DNA from: Vibrio rotiferianus CAIM 577 = LMG 21460
GTDB taxonomy: Bacteria > Pseudomonadota > Gammaproteobacteria > Enterobacterales > Vibrionaceae
Length of the DNA stretch: 64,000 nucleotides
NCBI RefSeq assembly: GCF_002741985.1
Contig: NZ_APHW01000001.1
Span: 85,613 to 149,612 of the forward strand
Direction of reading: 5' to 3'
The notes beneath the pieces are model-generated. The model was not told the DNA's origin and searched no databases. It worked only from the letters and a program-made list of their open reading frames with translations. Positions 10,279-19,208 of the stretch are shown piece after piece. Both the position numbers and the translations under genes were made by a program. Positions within the stretch are counted from its first letter, which is position 1, and each line of letters begins with the position of its first letter.

Positions 10279-10942
10279 ATACACGGCGAGGCGAACCACT
10301 CGCCATAAAGGTTTCACCTTAATTGAGGTGTTGGTATCCATTGCTATTTTTGCCAGTTTAAGTGTTGCTGCATACCAAGTGGTTAGCCAGGTTCAGCGCA
10401 GTGACGTTTTATCGCAAGAAAAGATCCAACGTCTTAATGAGCTGCAACGAGCGATGGTCATGATGGATAATGACTTTCGCCAAATGGCCATCAGACACAG
10501 TCGCACGAATGATGAAGAGCCAGCAAAACAGCTGATTTTTTGGTCAGACTACTTATTAGATTCCGACGCCAAAGGCGTCATGTTTACTCGTTTAGGTTGG
10601 CATAACCCGCAACAGCAGTTTCCGCGTGGTGAAGTGACAAAAGTCGGCTATCGGATTAAAGATAACGTTCTTCAGCGAGTGTGGTGGCGCTATCCTGATA
10701 CACCAGTGGCTCAACAAGGTATTGTGACGCCTTTGCTGACAGAGGTTGAAGAGTTCAACCTCCGATTTTATGACGGTAAACAGTGGAAAAAAGACTGGGA
10801 TTCCGCCGATTCGCTACCCAAAGCGGTGTCTGTTGTGCTGACGCTAAAGGATTATGGTGAGATCAGCCGAACGTATCTTACTCCAGATGGTGAATTCCAA
10901 TCGGGAGAGAAGAGTGAATCAGGAGGCAACAACAATGGCTAA
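10265..10942 (+). CDS. gspJ: Minor pseudopilin GspJ/EpsJ
   Basis: Tip-complex pseudopilin. The 225-residue precursor has the cleavage site [20 protein letters not shown]. The rest is the usual GspJ fold region ([20 protein letters not shown] and [15 protein letters not shown]). It overlaps the gspI end by 14 bases and the gspK start by 8 bases, so translation is probably coupled on both sides. Confidence 0.95.
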   Translation: MWTSKYTARRTTRHKGFTLIEVLVSIAIFASLSVAAYQVVSQVQRSDVLSQEKIQRLNELQRAMVMMDNDFRQMAIRHSRTNDEEPAKQLIFWSDYLLDSDAKGVMFTRLGWHNPQQQFPRGEVTKVGYRIKDNVLQRVWWRYPDTPVAQQGIVTPLLTEVEEFNLRFYDGKQWKKDWDSADSLPKAVSVVLTLKDYGEISRTYLTPDGEFQSGEKSESGGNNNG

Positions 10943-11945
10943 TCGTCAGCGTGGTGTTGCTTTAATTATTGTATTGATGCTTCTAGCAATCATGGCGACG
11001 GTTGCTGCCAGTATGTCTGAACGGTTGTTTTTGCAGTTTCAGCGCGCAACTAATCAAATAAACTACCAGCAAGCCTATTGGTACAGTCTAGGTGTAGAAG
11101 CGTTAGCTAAAATTGGTATAGAGCAGAGTTACAAAGACAGTGACACCATCAATTTGAGCCAACCATGGGCAATAAAAGATCAAATTTATCCGTTGGATTA
11201 TGGGCAAGCTGCGGGAAGAATCGTTGATAAACAGGCGTGCTTTAACCTTAATGCTCTCGCTAGTGTTCAACCAACGAATGATCCAACCGCTCGGCCATAC
11301 TTAGTACAAACGTGGTTGAAACTCTTGGAAGAAGCGAATGTTGAGCCCTATCAAGCTGAGGTGATCGCAGACTCTACATGGGAGTATGTTGACAGTGACA
11401 CTTCGGTACGTTCGACTGCCGGGGTTGAAGATAGCACTTATGAAAGTATGAACCCTGCTTATTTGCCACCCAATGGATTGATGGCCGACAGTAGCGAACT
11501 ACGCTCAATTTACCAAGTAAGTGGCGAGATATATCAAAATGTTGCGCCGATGGTTTGTGCGATACCGACAGACGATTGGCGACTGAACGTGAATACCATT
11601 GAAGTTGAGCAAGCGCCGATATTGGTTGCGATGTTTTCTCCGGGTTTGAGCAGCAGTGAAGCTGTACAACTGATAGAGAAGCGACCGTTCGATGGGTGGG
11701 ACAGTATTGATGATTTTTTGGCTGAGTCTGAACTGACAGGCGTCAGCGGTGATATTAAGAAGAAAGCAAAAGGCTATCTGGGTGTAGATAGTGCTTATTT
11801 TGAATTGGATGCTCAGGTCTTAGTGGATGAATCGCGTGTGCGAATCCGCAGTCTTTTGCAAAGTACGAATCGAGAAACAGTGACGGTTGTCCGCCGTCGT
11901 TTTGGAGGGATCAGTGAGCGAGTTTCTGACCGTTCGGCTGAGTAG
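10935..11945 (+). CDS. gspK: Minor pseudopilin GspK/EpsK
   Basis: Large pseudopilin that caps the pseudopilus tip. From the ATG at 10935, which has a perfect AGGAGG at 10921-10926, the product is 336 residues. An in-frame upstream start at 10854 would add a non-prepilin leader and is rejected. The cleavage site is [22 protein letters not shown]; like other GspK proteins it lacks the Glu at +5. The helix-hairpin-helix-like T2SK domain is seen around [17 protein letters not shown]. Confidence 0.94.
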   Translation: MANRQRGVALIIVLMLLAIMATVAASMSERLFLQFQRATNQINYQQAYWYSLGVEALAKIGIEQSYKDSDTINLSQPWAIKDQIYPLDYGQAAGRIVDKQACFNLNALASVQPTNDPTARPYLVQTWLKLLEEANVEPYQAEVIADSTWEYVDSDTSVRSTAGVEDSTYESMNPAYLPPNGLMADSSELRSIYQVSGEIYQNVAPMVCAIPTDDWRLNVNTIEVEQAPILVAMFSPGLSSSEAVQLIEKRPFDGWDSIDDFLAESELTGVSGDIKKKAKGYLGVDSAYFELDAQVLVDESRVRIRSLLQSTNRETVTVVRRRFGGISERVSDRSAE

Positions 11946-13113
11946 CGAACAACAAAGCACCATACCTTGGGTGGTATGGTCTACACAACAGCAGGAAGTG
12001 ATCGCCAGTGGAGAGTTAGCTGGTTGGGAACACTTAGATGAATTGGCGGCTTACGCAGAGCAACGTCAGATCATTGCACTACTTGCTGCTAGCGATGTCG
12101 TGCTGACCGAGGTGGATATTCCTCCGGGAGCTGCACGTCAGTTTGATAGTATGCTGCCTTACTTGGTTGAAGACGAAGTGGCACAGGATGTAGATAGTCT
12201 GCACTTTACTGTTTTAGAGAAGCAAGCGAATAGCGCTCATGTTTGCGCTGTGGAGCGCGCTTGGATTCATACCATTTTGCAGCGTTTTGCTAGCCAAGGT
12301 TTGACTATCAAACGTATCCTTCCTGATGTCTTGGCACTGCCAGTCAGTGAGCACAGTACGGCTCTATCACTGGGAGAGCAATGGTTGATTCGTCATAACG
12401 AATACCACGGTGCTGCCGTAGATAGCGCATGGCTTGATCTTTATCTTTCTGCCTATGGGCAAGAGCAAACAGAATGGAAACTCGAAAGCTACAGTACTAT
12501 CCCAGATAACAACGTACCTGATGTATGGGTGGCAAAGCCAGTTGAAATGCCAATGGCCTTGTTAGCAAAAGGCAGTGTGCAAAGCAATGTCAACGTACTG
12601 GTTGGGGAGTTCAAGCCCAAATCATCATGGGGTAAGCACTGGAAAGTATGGCAAAAAACAGCGGTGGCAGCTGGAGTTCTGCTGGTGGTCTTGGTGGCTC
12701 AACAGCTCTTTACTGTACACAAGTATGAAGCGCAAGCCCAAGCCTATCGCGCTGAAAGTGAACGTATCTTCCGACAAGTCTTCCCCGGTAAAAAGCGCAT
12801 ACCAACCGTGAGTTACTTAAAGCGTCAAATGAACGATGAAGAGCGTCGCTTATCAGGTGGTGCTGGTGGTGAGGCCATGATGGCGTGGCTAGCTGCGCTG
12901 CCGTCTACATTGGGGCAAGTAAAAGATTTAGAGATCACAAGCTTTAAATATGATGGCAATCGAGGTGAAGTAAGAATTCAAGCTCGAAGCTCTGATTTCC
13001 AACCATTCGAACAAGCAAGAGTGAAGTTGTCAGAAAAATTCAATGTAGAACAAGGGCAGCTCAATCGCAGTGATAATGTTGTGATGGGCAGCTTTGTATT
13101 GAAGCGTTTGTGA
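11914..13113 (+). CDS. gspL: Type II secretion protein GspL/EpsL
   Basis: Bitopic protein that recruits the GspE ATPase to the membrane. Start taken as GTG at 11914, with GGAGGGA just upstream, giving [12 protein letters not shown] at the N-terminus as in EpsL. The product is 399 residues: an actin-like cytoplasmic domain (about 1-240), a membrane segment (about 248-266, [18 protein letters not shown]) and a ferredoxin-like periplasmic domain to the end. It overlaps the end of gspK by 32 bases. Confidence 0.94.
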   Translation: MSEFLTVRLSSEQQSTIPWVVWSTQQQEVIASGELAGWEHLDELAAYAEQRQIIALLAASDVVLTEVDIPPGAARQFDSMLPYLVEDEVAQDVDSLHFTVLEKQANSAHVCAVERAWIHTILQRFASQGLTIKRILPDVLALPVSEHSTALSLGEQWLIRHNEYHGAAVDSAWLDLYLSAYGQEQTEWKLESYSTIPDNNVPDVWVAKPVEMPMALLAKGSVQSNVNVLVGEFKPKSSWGKHWKVWQKTAVAAGVLLVVLVAQQLFTVHKYEAQAQAYRAESERIFRQVFPGKKRIPTVSYLKRQMNDEERRLSGGAGGEAMMAWLAALPSTLGQVKDLEITSFKYDGNRGEVRIQARSSDFQPFEQARVKLSEKFNVEQGQLNRSDNVVMGSFVLKRL

Positions 13114-13120
13114 GGTCAGG

Positions 13121-13612
13121 ATGAAAAATTTAATCATGTCGATTCAGGCTTGGTGGAGTGGCATCTCGCAACGTGAGCAACGGTTAGTGCTGGGGTGCGG
13201 TGCTTTGGTGACCATCGGGCTTATCTACTGGGGGATATTGCAACCTATCACCCAAAGAGCCGAGTTAGCTCAATCTCGAATTCAAACTGAAAAACAGTTG
13301 CTTAGTTGGGTCGAAGATAAAGCCGATGATATTACTGCTTTACGTAGAAGTGGCGGTGTAAGCTATTCCACTCAACCACTGAACCAGATTGTCTCTTCTT
13401 CTGCTCGTCGTTATAAGGTTGAGCTGATTCGAGTCCAGCCACGAAATGAAAGTGTGCAAGTGTGGATTAAACCACTTGCGTTTAATCAATTCGTGGATTG
13501 GCTCCGTTACCTAAAAGAACAACAGGGTATTGAAGTGGAGTTTTTGGATATCGATCGTACCGAGCAAGCCGGTATGATTGATGTCAATCGATTGCAGTTT
13601 AAGCGAGGTTAG
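13121..13612 (+). CDS. gspM: Type II secretion protein GspM/EpsM
   Basis: Partner of GspL in the inner-membrane platform. The 163-residue protein has one membrane segment (about 23-41, LVLGCGALVTIGLIYWGIL). A short coiled-coil stretch follows, then a small ferredoxin-like periplasmic domain (about 85-163). It lies seven bases after gspL with an AGGT-type ribosome-binding site. Identity rests on topology and operon position as well as sequence. Confidence 0.94.
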   Translation: MKNLIMSIQAWWSGISQREQRLVLGCGALVTIGLIYWGILQPITQRAELAQSRIQTEKQLLSWVEDKADDITALRRSGGVSYSTQPLNQIVSSSARRYKVELIRVQPRNESVQVWIKPLAFNQFVDWLRYLKEQQGIEVEFLDIDRTEQAGMIDVNRLQFKRG

Positions 13613-13613
13613 G

Positions 13614-14375
13614 GTGAAGCGAGTACTTCTTTACGTCTTTATATTTGTTGCCTTTTTCTCATTTAGTTTAGTTGCAGGGTTGCCTGTATCTTGGGTTCTG
13701 CAACAGGTACCTCAGGTGAGAGGGCTGGATATTCAAAACGCTCAGGGCACCGTGTGGCAGGGTAAAGCCTCTTCCGTGTATTGGCAGCGCCAAAACTTAG
13801 GTGAAGTTAACTGGGATTTTCAACTATCGGGCTTATTTACAGGTAAAGCTGAGTTTGCTGTACGTTTTGGTCGTGGTAGCGATATGGATGTACGTGGTCG
13901 TGGTTTGGTTGGTTATAGCCTAACGAGCGGTCCGTATGCCGAAAATCTTGTGGCTTCAATTCCTGCAGCAAAGGTCGTTGAGCAGACGCGCCTTCCTGTA
14001 CCTGTGAGCGTAGATGGCCAACTTGAGCTGAATATTCGCCATGCGACGTATACGGCTCCTTGGTGTAAGACTGGCGAAGGTACGTTAGTTTGGAATGCAA
14101 GTGGTATTCAAAGCCCGCTAGGCAGCCTTGAGCTTGGTCCTGTGATTGCCGATCTGAGTTGCAAAGACAGCGTGCTATCAGCATCTGGTGACCAGAAGAG
14201 TAAGCAAGTATCAGCAGCGTTTTCTGCTGAGCTAATGCCAAATCAGCGCTATTCAACTAAAGCTTGGTTCAAACCTGGTGCGGAATTTCCATCGAGCATG
14301 GGTGAGCAGCTTAAGTGGCTAGGTAATCCAAATGCTCAAGGTCAATACGAGTTTAATTATCAAGGGCGCTTTTAG
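13614..14375 (+). CDS. gspN: Type II secretion protein GspN/EpsN
   Basis: Last gene of the operon; GspN is present in many but not all T2SS loci and its role is poorly defined. The GTG at 13614 (GCGAGG upstream, one base after the gspM stop) gives 253 residues. There is one N-terminal membrane segment (about 5-25, LLYVFIFVAFFSFSLVAGLPV) and a periplasmic beta-rich body with two cysteines that could form a disulfide (CKTGEGTLVW and LSCKDSVL). A terminator follows 26 bases after the stop. Confidence 0.93.
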   Translation: MKRVLLYVFIFVAFFSFSLVAGLPVSWVLQQVPQVRGLDIQNAQGTVWQGKASSVYWQRQNLGEVNWDFQLSGLFTGKAEFAVRFGRGSDMDVRGRGLVGYSLTSGPYAENLVASIPAAKVVEQTRLPVPVSVDGQLELNIRHATYTAPWCKTGEGTLVWNASGIQSPLGSLELGPVIADLSCKDSVLSASGDQKSKQVSAAFSAELMPNQRYSTKAWFKPGAEFPSSMGEQLKWLGNPNAQGQYEFNYQGRF

Positions 14376-14401
14376 CCAAACTTGGAATTCATAGCGTCAT
14401 C

Positions 14402-14429
14402 AAAGAGCTGCCACTGTGCAGCTCTTTTT
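14402..14429 (+). terminator. Terminator of the gspC-N operon
   Basis: Hairpin with arms AGAGCTGC and GCAGCTCT followed by TTTTT, placed 26 bases after the gspN stop. Confidence 0.9.
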
Positions 14430-14440
14430 GCTTTTGGATC

Positions 14441-14596
14441 ATAGTAGGCCAAACCCTCCATTCGCTGTACAAGAAATTCAGTAGATGATTGGCTGCTTAT
14501 ATAAGATTATGATTTTTAACTTAATAGTATTGATGCGTACAGCTAAGAGAGCATTTGGGTTATCGTAGGCTAAATGCTCCTGTCGCTGTACAAGAG
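14441..14596. repeat. Pair of imperfect 35-bp direct repeats
   Basis: Copies at 14441-14475 and 14562-14596 match at 28 of 35 positions; both end in TCGCTGTACAAGA. The second copy also closes a hairpin with perfect 8-bp arms (GAGCATTT at 14549-14556 and AAATGCTC at 14572-14579). Function unknown; they lie between the converging gspN and cysQ genes. Confidence 0.6.
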
Positions 14597-14604
14597 GCAA
14601 AAAG

Positions 14605-14633
14605 AAAGGCCACGAAGTCGATTCGTGGCCTTT
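14605..14633 (-). terminator. Terminator of cysQ
   Basis: Perfect 12-bp arms AAAGGCCACGAA / TTCGTGGCCTTT with a 5-base loop, and a T run on the minus strand after a single C. Confidence 0.9.
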
Positions 14634-14664
14634 TTGAAACCTAGTAATGAAGGTTGGATTGTGA

Positions 14665-15492
14665 TCAATCCTTGCGCTGTAGAATCTCGTCCCAAGGTAA
14701 ATCCGCGTCACCCAGTACGATGAAGTTTGGATTCTCCAACGTCTCGCGCTCATTGTAAGACAGCGGCTCAAGTTGTGTGCTGAGAATACGTCCGCCCGCT
14801 TCTTCCACAATGCACTGCGTAGCAGCAGTATCCCACTCGCCAGTTGGACCTAGACGTAAGTAACAGTCCACAGCGCCTTCAGCAACAAGACACGCTTTAA
14901 GCGCGGCAGAACCGAGTGGGATCAAGTCATAGTTCCAAGCGCTGCTCATGCGACCAGTAATACGGTTGATATCTTGACGACGACTGATGGCGATAGCGAT
15001 GTTTTGCCCCGGGCTTTCGTGCTTGTGAGTCTGAATCTTCACGCTTTCAGACATGTCAGGAGTTTTCCATGCTCCCTTGCCGCTGTAGGCATAGTAAGTG
15101 ACACCAGAAACAGGACCATAAACCACACCCATGGTTGGTTTGTTGTTGTCGATCAGTGCAATGATGGTCGCAAAGTCGCCACTGCGAGCGATGAACTCTT
15201 GCGTGCCATCAAGTGGATCGACGAGCCAGTATCGATCCCATTTCGCTCGCTGTTCTAAACTGATATCTGCCGCTTCTTCTGAAAGTACCGGGATATCGGG
15301 TGTTAGCTCACTCAATTGCTTCGTAATCAGTTTATGAGCAGCAATGTCGGCACTAGTGACTGGGGTTTCGTCGCTTTTGGTATACGCTTCATATTGCTTG
15401 TTTTCGTAGATATCGAGAATCAGTTGACCCGCACTGCGAGCGATCTCGATAACTTGTGGAAGTAAATGTGATAGATCTTTTGTCATTGGCAT
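14665..15492 (-). CDS. cysQ: 3'(2'),5'-bisphosphate nucleotidase CysQ
   Basis: Inositol-monophosphatase-family enzyme that hydrolyses adenosine 3',5'-bisphosphate (PAP) to AMP, clearing an inhibitory by-product of sulfate assimilation. The 275-residue product has the metal-binding motifs DPLDGTQEF (about 90-98) and EWDTAATQCIVEEAGG (about 215-230) and the EE pair (VLSEEAAD). The ATG at 15492 has AAGGA nine bases upstream; the ATG six bases later is less well placed. It lies 43 bases downstream of nudE, probably co-transcribed. Confidence 0.96.
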   Translation of the reverse strand: MPMTKDLSHLLPQVIEIARSAGQLILDIYENKQYEAYTKSDETPVTSADIAAHKLITKQLSELTPDIPVLSEEAADISLEQRAKWDRYWLVDPLDGTQEFIARSGDFATIIALIDNNKPTMGVVYGPVSGVTYYAYSGKGAWKTPDMSESVKIQTHKHESPGQNIAIAISRRQDINRITGRMSSAWNYDLIPLGSAALKACLVAEGAVDCYLRLGPTGEWDTAATQCIVEEAGGRILSTQLEPLSYNERETLENPNFIVLGDADLPWDEILQRKD

Positions 15493-15535
15493 AAGTAATA
15501 GTCCTTTCTCACAATTATTGCGCGGCTGGTTGGCC

Positions 15536-16105
15536 TTATTGATTTTGGTTGTGAGTGGTGTTTGGTAAGTGCTTTAGTGCCAACATCAGTGCAGTGATAC
15601 TACGTGCCTCACAAAAGTCGAGGTGAGTAAGTAACTCTTCTGCTTGTGCTAGCGGCCAGCGAACTACCTCTAATGGTTCTGGCTCGTCACCTTGTTGTCT
15701 TTCAGGGTATAAACCTTGTCCCAAGAACAAAGTCATCTTGCTTGAGAAGTAAGAAGGAGCAAGGATGACTTGCTTTAATGGTGTGAGAATGTTCGAACCA
15801 AAACCGATTTCTTCTTTGAGCTCTCGATCTGCGGCTTGGTGTGGCGTTTCTCCGGGGTCAATCAATCCTTTCGGAAAGCCCAGTTCGTAGCGTTCGGTGC
15901 CAGCTGCGAATTCTCGAACAAGGAGCAAGTCTCCTTGCTCAGTCACCGGGACAACCATCACGGCATCACGGCCACTTGGCTTCATACGCTCATAAGTGCG
16001 AAGCTCACCATTGGAGAAGCGAAGGTCGAGGGCTTCCACGGCAAACAGCTTAGATTGTGCGACCGTCTGACAAGAGAGTATCTCTGGTGGGGTCCGTTTC
16101 GACAT
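15536..16105 (-). CDS. nudE: ADP compounds hydrolase NudE
   Basis: Nudix hydrolase active on Ap3A, ADP-ribose and NADH in E. coli. The 189-residue protein contains an intact Nudix box, GLIDPGETPHQAADRELKEE followed by IGF (about residues 78-100), with the catalytic REXXEE core. Length and sequence fit NudE better than other Nudix enzymes. In E. coli nudE is in the same genomic neighbourhood as hslRO. Confidence 0.94.
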   Translation of the reverse strand: MSKRTPPEILSCQTVAQSKLFAVEALDLRFSNGELRTYERMKPSGRDAVMVVPVTEQGDLLLVREFAAGTERYELGFPKGLIDPGETPHQAADRELKEEIGFGSNILTPLKQVILAPSYFSSKMTLFLGQGLYPERQQGDEPEPLEVVRWPLAQAEELLTHLDFCEARSITALMLALKHLPNTTHNQNQ

Positions 16106-16202
16106 GCGCTGGCTCCTTTGTGTCGGTTGCTCACTGAGTCAGTGAGATTTCCTAATATATGAAAAGAACGCTTGAGTTTCTAGTTTGATAAAACGTCAAT
16201 AA

Positions 16203-16227
16203 TAAAAAAGGGAAGCAAACGCCTCCC
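16203..16227 (-). terminator. Terminator of nfuA
   Basis: On the minus strand, GGGAGGC and GCTTCCC pair with one G-U wobble and are followed by six Ts, about 30 bases beyond the nfuA stop. Confidence 0.8.
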
Positions 16228-16256
16228 TAATTTACTTTTACTTAGCTTAAATTAGC

Positions 16257-16841
16257 TCAGTAGTAAGAGTGATCACCGCGATCGTGTTCAGTCGCATCAC
16301 GAACTGCTGTTAGTTCACCAACAAATTGGTTTAGCAGTTCTTTTTCGATGCCCTCTTTTAGAGTGACATCAACCATTGAACAGCCATTACAGCCACCACC
16401 AAATGCGACGATAGCAATACCATCTTCTGTGATTTCAACTAGGTTTACGTGGCCACCGTGACCTGCTAGCTGTGGGTTCACTTGAGTTTGAATGACATAC
16501 TCAACACGCTCTACAAGCGGTGCGTCGTCAGACACTTTGCGCATTTTGGCGTTAGGCGCTTTAAGGGTCAGTTGTGAACCCATCTTGTCTGTCACGAAGT
16601 CGATTTCAGCATCTTCAAGGAACGGTAAGCTTAGCTCGTCAACGAATGCAGAGAAACCGCTGTAAGGGATTTCAGTGTCAGTACCTTCAACCGCTTCAGG
16701 TGGGCAGTAAGATACGCCGCATTCAGCGTTTTGTGTTCCTGGATTAACGACGAACACTCGAATGTTAGTACCTTCAGGCTGTTGGCCCAAAAGGTTAGCG
16801 AAATGTGTTTGCGCTGTTTCTGTAATAGTAATATTTGACAC
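16257..16841 (-). CDS. nfuA: Fe/S biogenesis protein NfuA
   Basis: Carrier that delivers 4Fe-4S clusters to apoproteins, important under oxidative stress or iron limitation. Start assigned as GTG at 16841, giving 194 residues beginning with [13 protein letters not shown] after the initiator, which matches NfuA. The upstream open extension to 17063 overlaps the comF-family gene and is rejected. The N-terminal degenerate A-type domain (about 1-100) is followed by the Nfu domain with the cluster-binding CNGC near residue 149-152. Confidence 0.95.
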   Translation of the reverse strand: MSNITITETAQTHFANLLGQQPEGTNIRVFVVNPGTQNAECGVSYCPPEAVEGTDTEIPYSGFSAFVDELSLPFLEDAEIDFVTDKMGSQLTLKAPNAKMRKVSDDAPLVERVEYVIQTQVNPQLAGHGGHVNLVEITEDGIAIVAFGGGCNGCSMVDVTLKEGIEKELLNQFVGELTAVRDATEHDRGDHSYY

Positions 16842-16938
16842 GACGAATACCTGAGTAATTTTGTAGGCTATTGCTGCTATTTTACTCTTGTTAGCGTAAC
16901 GGTCTAGTATTTTTGCTACTAAGGCATGGCAAAGCGTT

Positions 16939-17661
16939 CTAGATCGTATTTGGAACAGGAGTTCGGCAGATGCAGTAAATATCAATTCTTTCGACCCCAA
17001 CTTCAAGTAGTAATTGACATAATTGTCGGACCGTACTGCCTGTGGTAACCACATCATCAACAATGGCGATGTGTTTTTGTTCTGGGATTCGATTTAGCTT
17101 AAAGGCATGAGCGAGATTCTCTTTTCTAAGCTGTTTTCGGTAGTGTCGTTGCGAGCGGGTATAACGCACTTTGCTAAAAAGTTGAGTATCGTGTGCTTGC
17201 GATAAGTTTTGTGCAAGGTAGCGCGTTAAGATTGCACTTTGATTGAAGCCCCTGGTGAGGTAGCGTTTCCAATGAATGGGGACGCTTGTCAATAGTGGGG
17301 CAGGGTCCGAGATTTGCTCTGCAAGTTGATGGCAAAGCCCCGACACTTGCCATAATTCACGGCGATCTTTAAACCGCTGAATTTCCCCAGCCAGTGGGAA
17401 GCTGTAATCACCTAAGGTGTAGAGTTTTTGCCAGGGTGGTGGATCCGCTAAACAAGCGCCGCAGACTAATACCTGCTCTGAATCTGTAGAGTGAAGTTGG
17501 AGTCCGCAGCGCAAACACCTTGGCTGAGGTTGTAGTAGTTCAGTACAGCTGGAACACCAACGCAGAATGGAAGGTTGCCCACTTTCGAGCGGGAACTGGC
17601 AAAGTGCACATTGGCTACCGAGAAGGCGAAACATGATGTTTTGCCAGTGATGAGATAACAT
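16939..17661 (-). CDS. ComF family protein (GntX-like)
   Basis: Phosphoribosyltransferase-like protein of the ComF family, linked to DNA uptake and use in competent bacteria. The 240-residue product has an N-terminal zinc-finger region with CXXC pairs (CALC, CSSC, CLRC, CGAC). A C-terminal PRT fold follows with the PRPP-type loop [15 protein letters not shown] (about 200-214). It lies upstream of nfuA as gntX does in E. coli, and it diverges from bioH. Exact biochemical activity is not known for the family. Confidence 0.9.
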   Translation of the reverse strand: MLSHHWQNIMFRLLGSQCALCQFPLESGQPSILRWCSSCTELLQPQPRCLRCGLQLHSTDSEQVLVCGACLADPPPWQKLYTLGDYSFPLAGEIQRFKDRRELWQVSGLCHQLAEQISDPAPLLTSVPIHWKRYLTRGFNQSAILTRYLAQNLSQAHDTQLFSKVRYTRSQRHYRKQLRKENLAHAFKLNRIPEQKHIAIVDDVVTTGSTVRQLCQLLLEVGVERIDIYCICRTPVPNTI

Positions 17662-17740
17662 ACAGTTTCCTTTAGTGAGAAAACTAGCTTATCAGCATTG
17701 AAATGGTTATCCGTTCAAATTAGTAGGAGAGGTTGAGAGC

Positions 17741-18511
17741 ATGAGCACGAAATTGCACTGGCAGTCGTTTGGCCAAGGGCCGGATTTAGTATTGCTTCAT
17801 GGCTGGGGCATGAATGGCGCGGTTTGGCAGCAAACGGTAGAAGCGCTTCAGTCTCAGTTTACATTGCATGTTGTGGACTTACCCGGCTATGGACATAGTG
17901 CAAGCAGTCATGCGCAAGATCTCGCTGAGATAGCAGAAATGGTACTTCAAGGCGCACCAGAAAAGGCGGTGTGGCTCGGATGGTCATTAGGTGGATTAGT
18001 GGCTACGCATGTGGCATTGAATGCGCCAGACAGAGTGAATAAGTTAATTACGGTAGCAAGCTCGCCTAAGTTCGCGGCACAACGTCCATGGCGTGGCATT
18101 CAACCTAATGTGCTGAGTGCGTTTACTGAACAGTTAATGGAAGACTTCTCACAAACGATTGAGCGTTTTATGGCGTTACAGGCGATGGGTAGCCCTTCTG
18201 CTCGTCAAGATGTTAGGCAACTTAAACAAGCCGTGCTGTCTCGACCTCAACCAAATCCAGACTCTTTGCTGGTAGGCTTAAATATTTTGGCGGATGTCGA
18301 TTTGCGCGATCAGCTTGCGCAATTAGCAATGCCTGTATTGCGTTTGTACGGTCGTTTAGATGGGTTGGTTCCGATCAAAGTAGCGCACGATCTACAAGAG
18401 GTTATGCCGGACTCGAAGCAATATATTTTTGCTCAATCATCTCATGCTCCCTTTATGACGGAATCGAAGTCTTTTTGCGATCAGCTTATTGAATTTGTCA
18501 CTGAACGATAA
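17741..18511 (+). CDS. bioH: Pimeloyl-[acyl-carrier protein] methyl ester esterase BioH
   Basis: Alpha/beta hydrolase that removes the methyl group from pimeloyl-ACP methyl ester, ending the disguised fatty-acid phase of biotin synthesis. The 256-residue protein has the oxyanion motif LLHGWGMN and the nucleophile elbow GWSLGG (Ser about 82). The acid residue lies in RLDGLVP and the catalytic His in SSHAPF (about 235). AGGAGAGG precedes the ATG. No other bio genes are nearby, as is usual for bioH. Confidence 0.96.
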   Translation: MSTKLHWQSFGQGPDLVLLHGWGMNGAVWQQTVEALQSQFTLHVVDLPGYGHSASSHAQDLAEIAEMVLQGAPEKAVWLGWSLGGLVATHVALNAPDRVNKLITVASSPKFAAQRPWRGIQPNVLSAFTEQLMEDFSQTIERFMALQAMGSPSARQDVRQLKQAVLSRPQPNPDSLLVGLNILADVDLRDQLAQLAMPVLRLYGRLDGLVPIKVAHDLQEVMPDSKQYIFAQSSHAPFMTESKSFCDQLIEFVTER

Positions 18512-18638
18512 TTGGATGCAACAAGTTGCTAAAGTTGTATAAAAATTGGTCGATAAAGAAGTTGCTAAAGCGCAAGGTGTCATTTTTGTGTTTTGGCTGA
18601 ATTGGCGAGTTTGGGCGATTCTTTGAGGAGGATTCGCA

Positions 18639-19103
18639 ATGATTGTGTCACCGACCACTGTGAGTGTGCCACTGATCGCCCCATCCGTGAATGTGCAGAC
18701 GGAGCAGGCTGCACGAGATAATAAAGTTCGTGAACCTGTTGCACCAACGGTCGCTTTAGCGAAAACCAACGCTGAAAGAAAAGTCAAAAGTGATGATAAA
18801 AGGCGACGTCAGTCTTCTTGGGATCCTTCCGAGCATCCCGATTATGAAATGGAGACAGAGGTTGATACTCAATATCATGAGGAACCGAAAGATGCCTTAG
18901 CGCGACTTTTCGACCTTCTCGCACTGAGTACTTATAGTAACAGCCAAGGAAAGAGTTACGCGATTCGATTCCGCTTGCCTAAGCGCATTTTGGATGCTGC
19001 GGTCAAAGAAGGATTAATGGAAAAACGCAGGAAGGTGATCAAGTTTCATTATGGTCATTCGGTTGCGCCCCATACACCGTCAGAAGTGATAGCAGTATTA
19101 TGA
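18639..19103 (+). CDS. Conserved hypothetical protein, 154 residues
   Basis: I do not recognise a domain. The ATG is preceded by an excellent GAGGAGG, so the start is secure. The N-terminal half (about 1-85) is hydrophilic, rich in charged residues and Pro, and probably disordered. The C-terminal half (about 88-154, DALARLFDLLALSTYS then YAIRFRLPKRILDAAVKEG) looks folded and basic. No signal peptide or membrane segment. It sits alone between bioH and tex, with a terminator shared with tex. Confidence 0.8.
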   Translation: MIVSPTTVSVPLIAPSVNVQTEQAARDNKVREPVAPTVALAKTNAERKVKSDDKRRRQSSWDPSEHPDYEMETEVDTQYHEEPKDALARLFDLLALSTYSNSQGKSYAIRFRLPKRILDAAVKEGLMEKRRKVIKFHYGHSVAPHTPSEVIAVL

Positions 19104-19126
19104 CGACTCAATATCCTATTCAAACA

Positions 19127-19163
19127 AAAACGCTCCAAGCAGGCTGACTGATTGGAGCGTTTT
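19127..19163. terminator. Bidirectional terminator between the 154-residue ORF and tex
   Basis: Perfect 12-bp arms AAAACGCTCCAA and TTGGAGCGTTTT with a 13-base loop. It is followed by CTTTTTC on the plus strand and T-rich sequence on the minus strand, between converging genes. Confidence 0.9.
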
Positions 19164-19208
19164 CTTTTTCGCTGTGAGAGTTCGTTAGCGGTGGAGGCCT
19201 AGGCGAGA

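Noticed and set aside
16842..17063. Longer nfuA start within the comF-family gene
   Set aside because: It would add about 74 unrelated residues and overlap the upstream gene; the GTG at 16841 gives the standard NfuA N-terminus.
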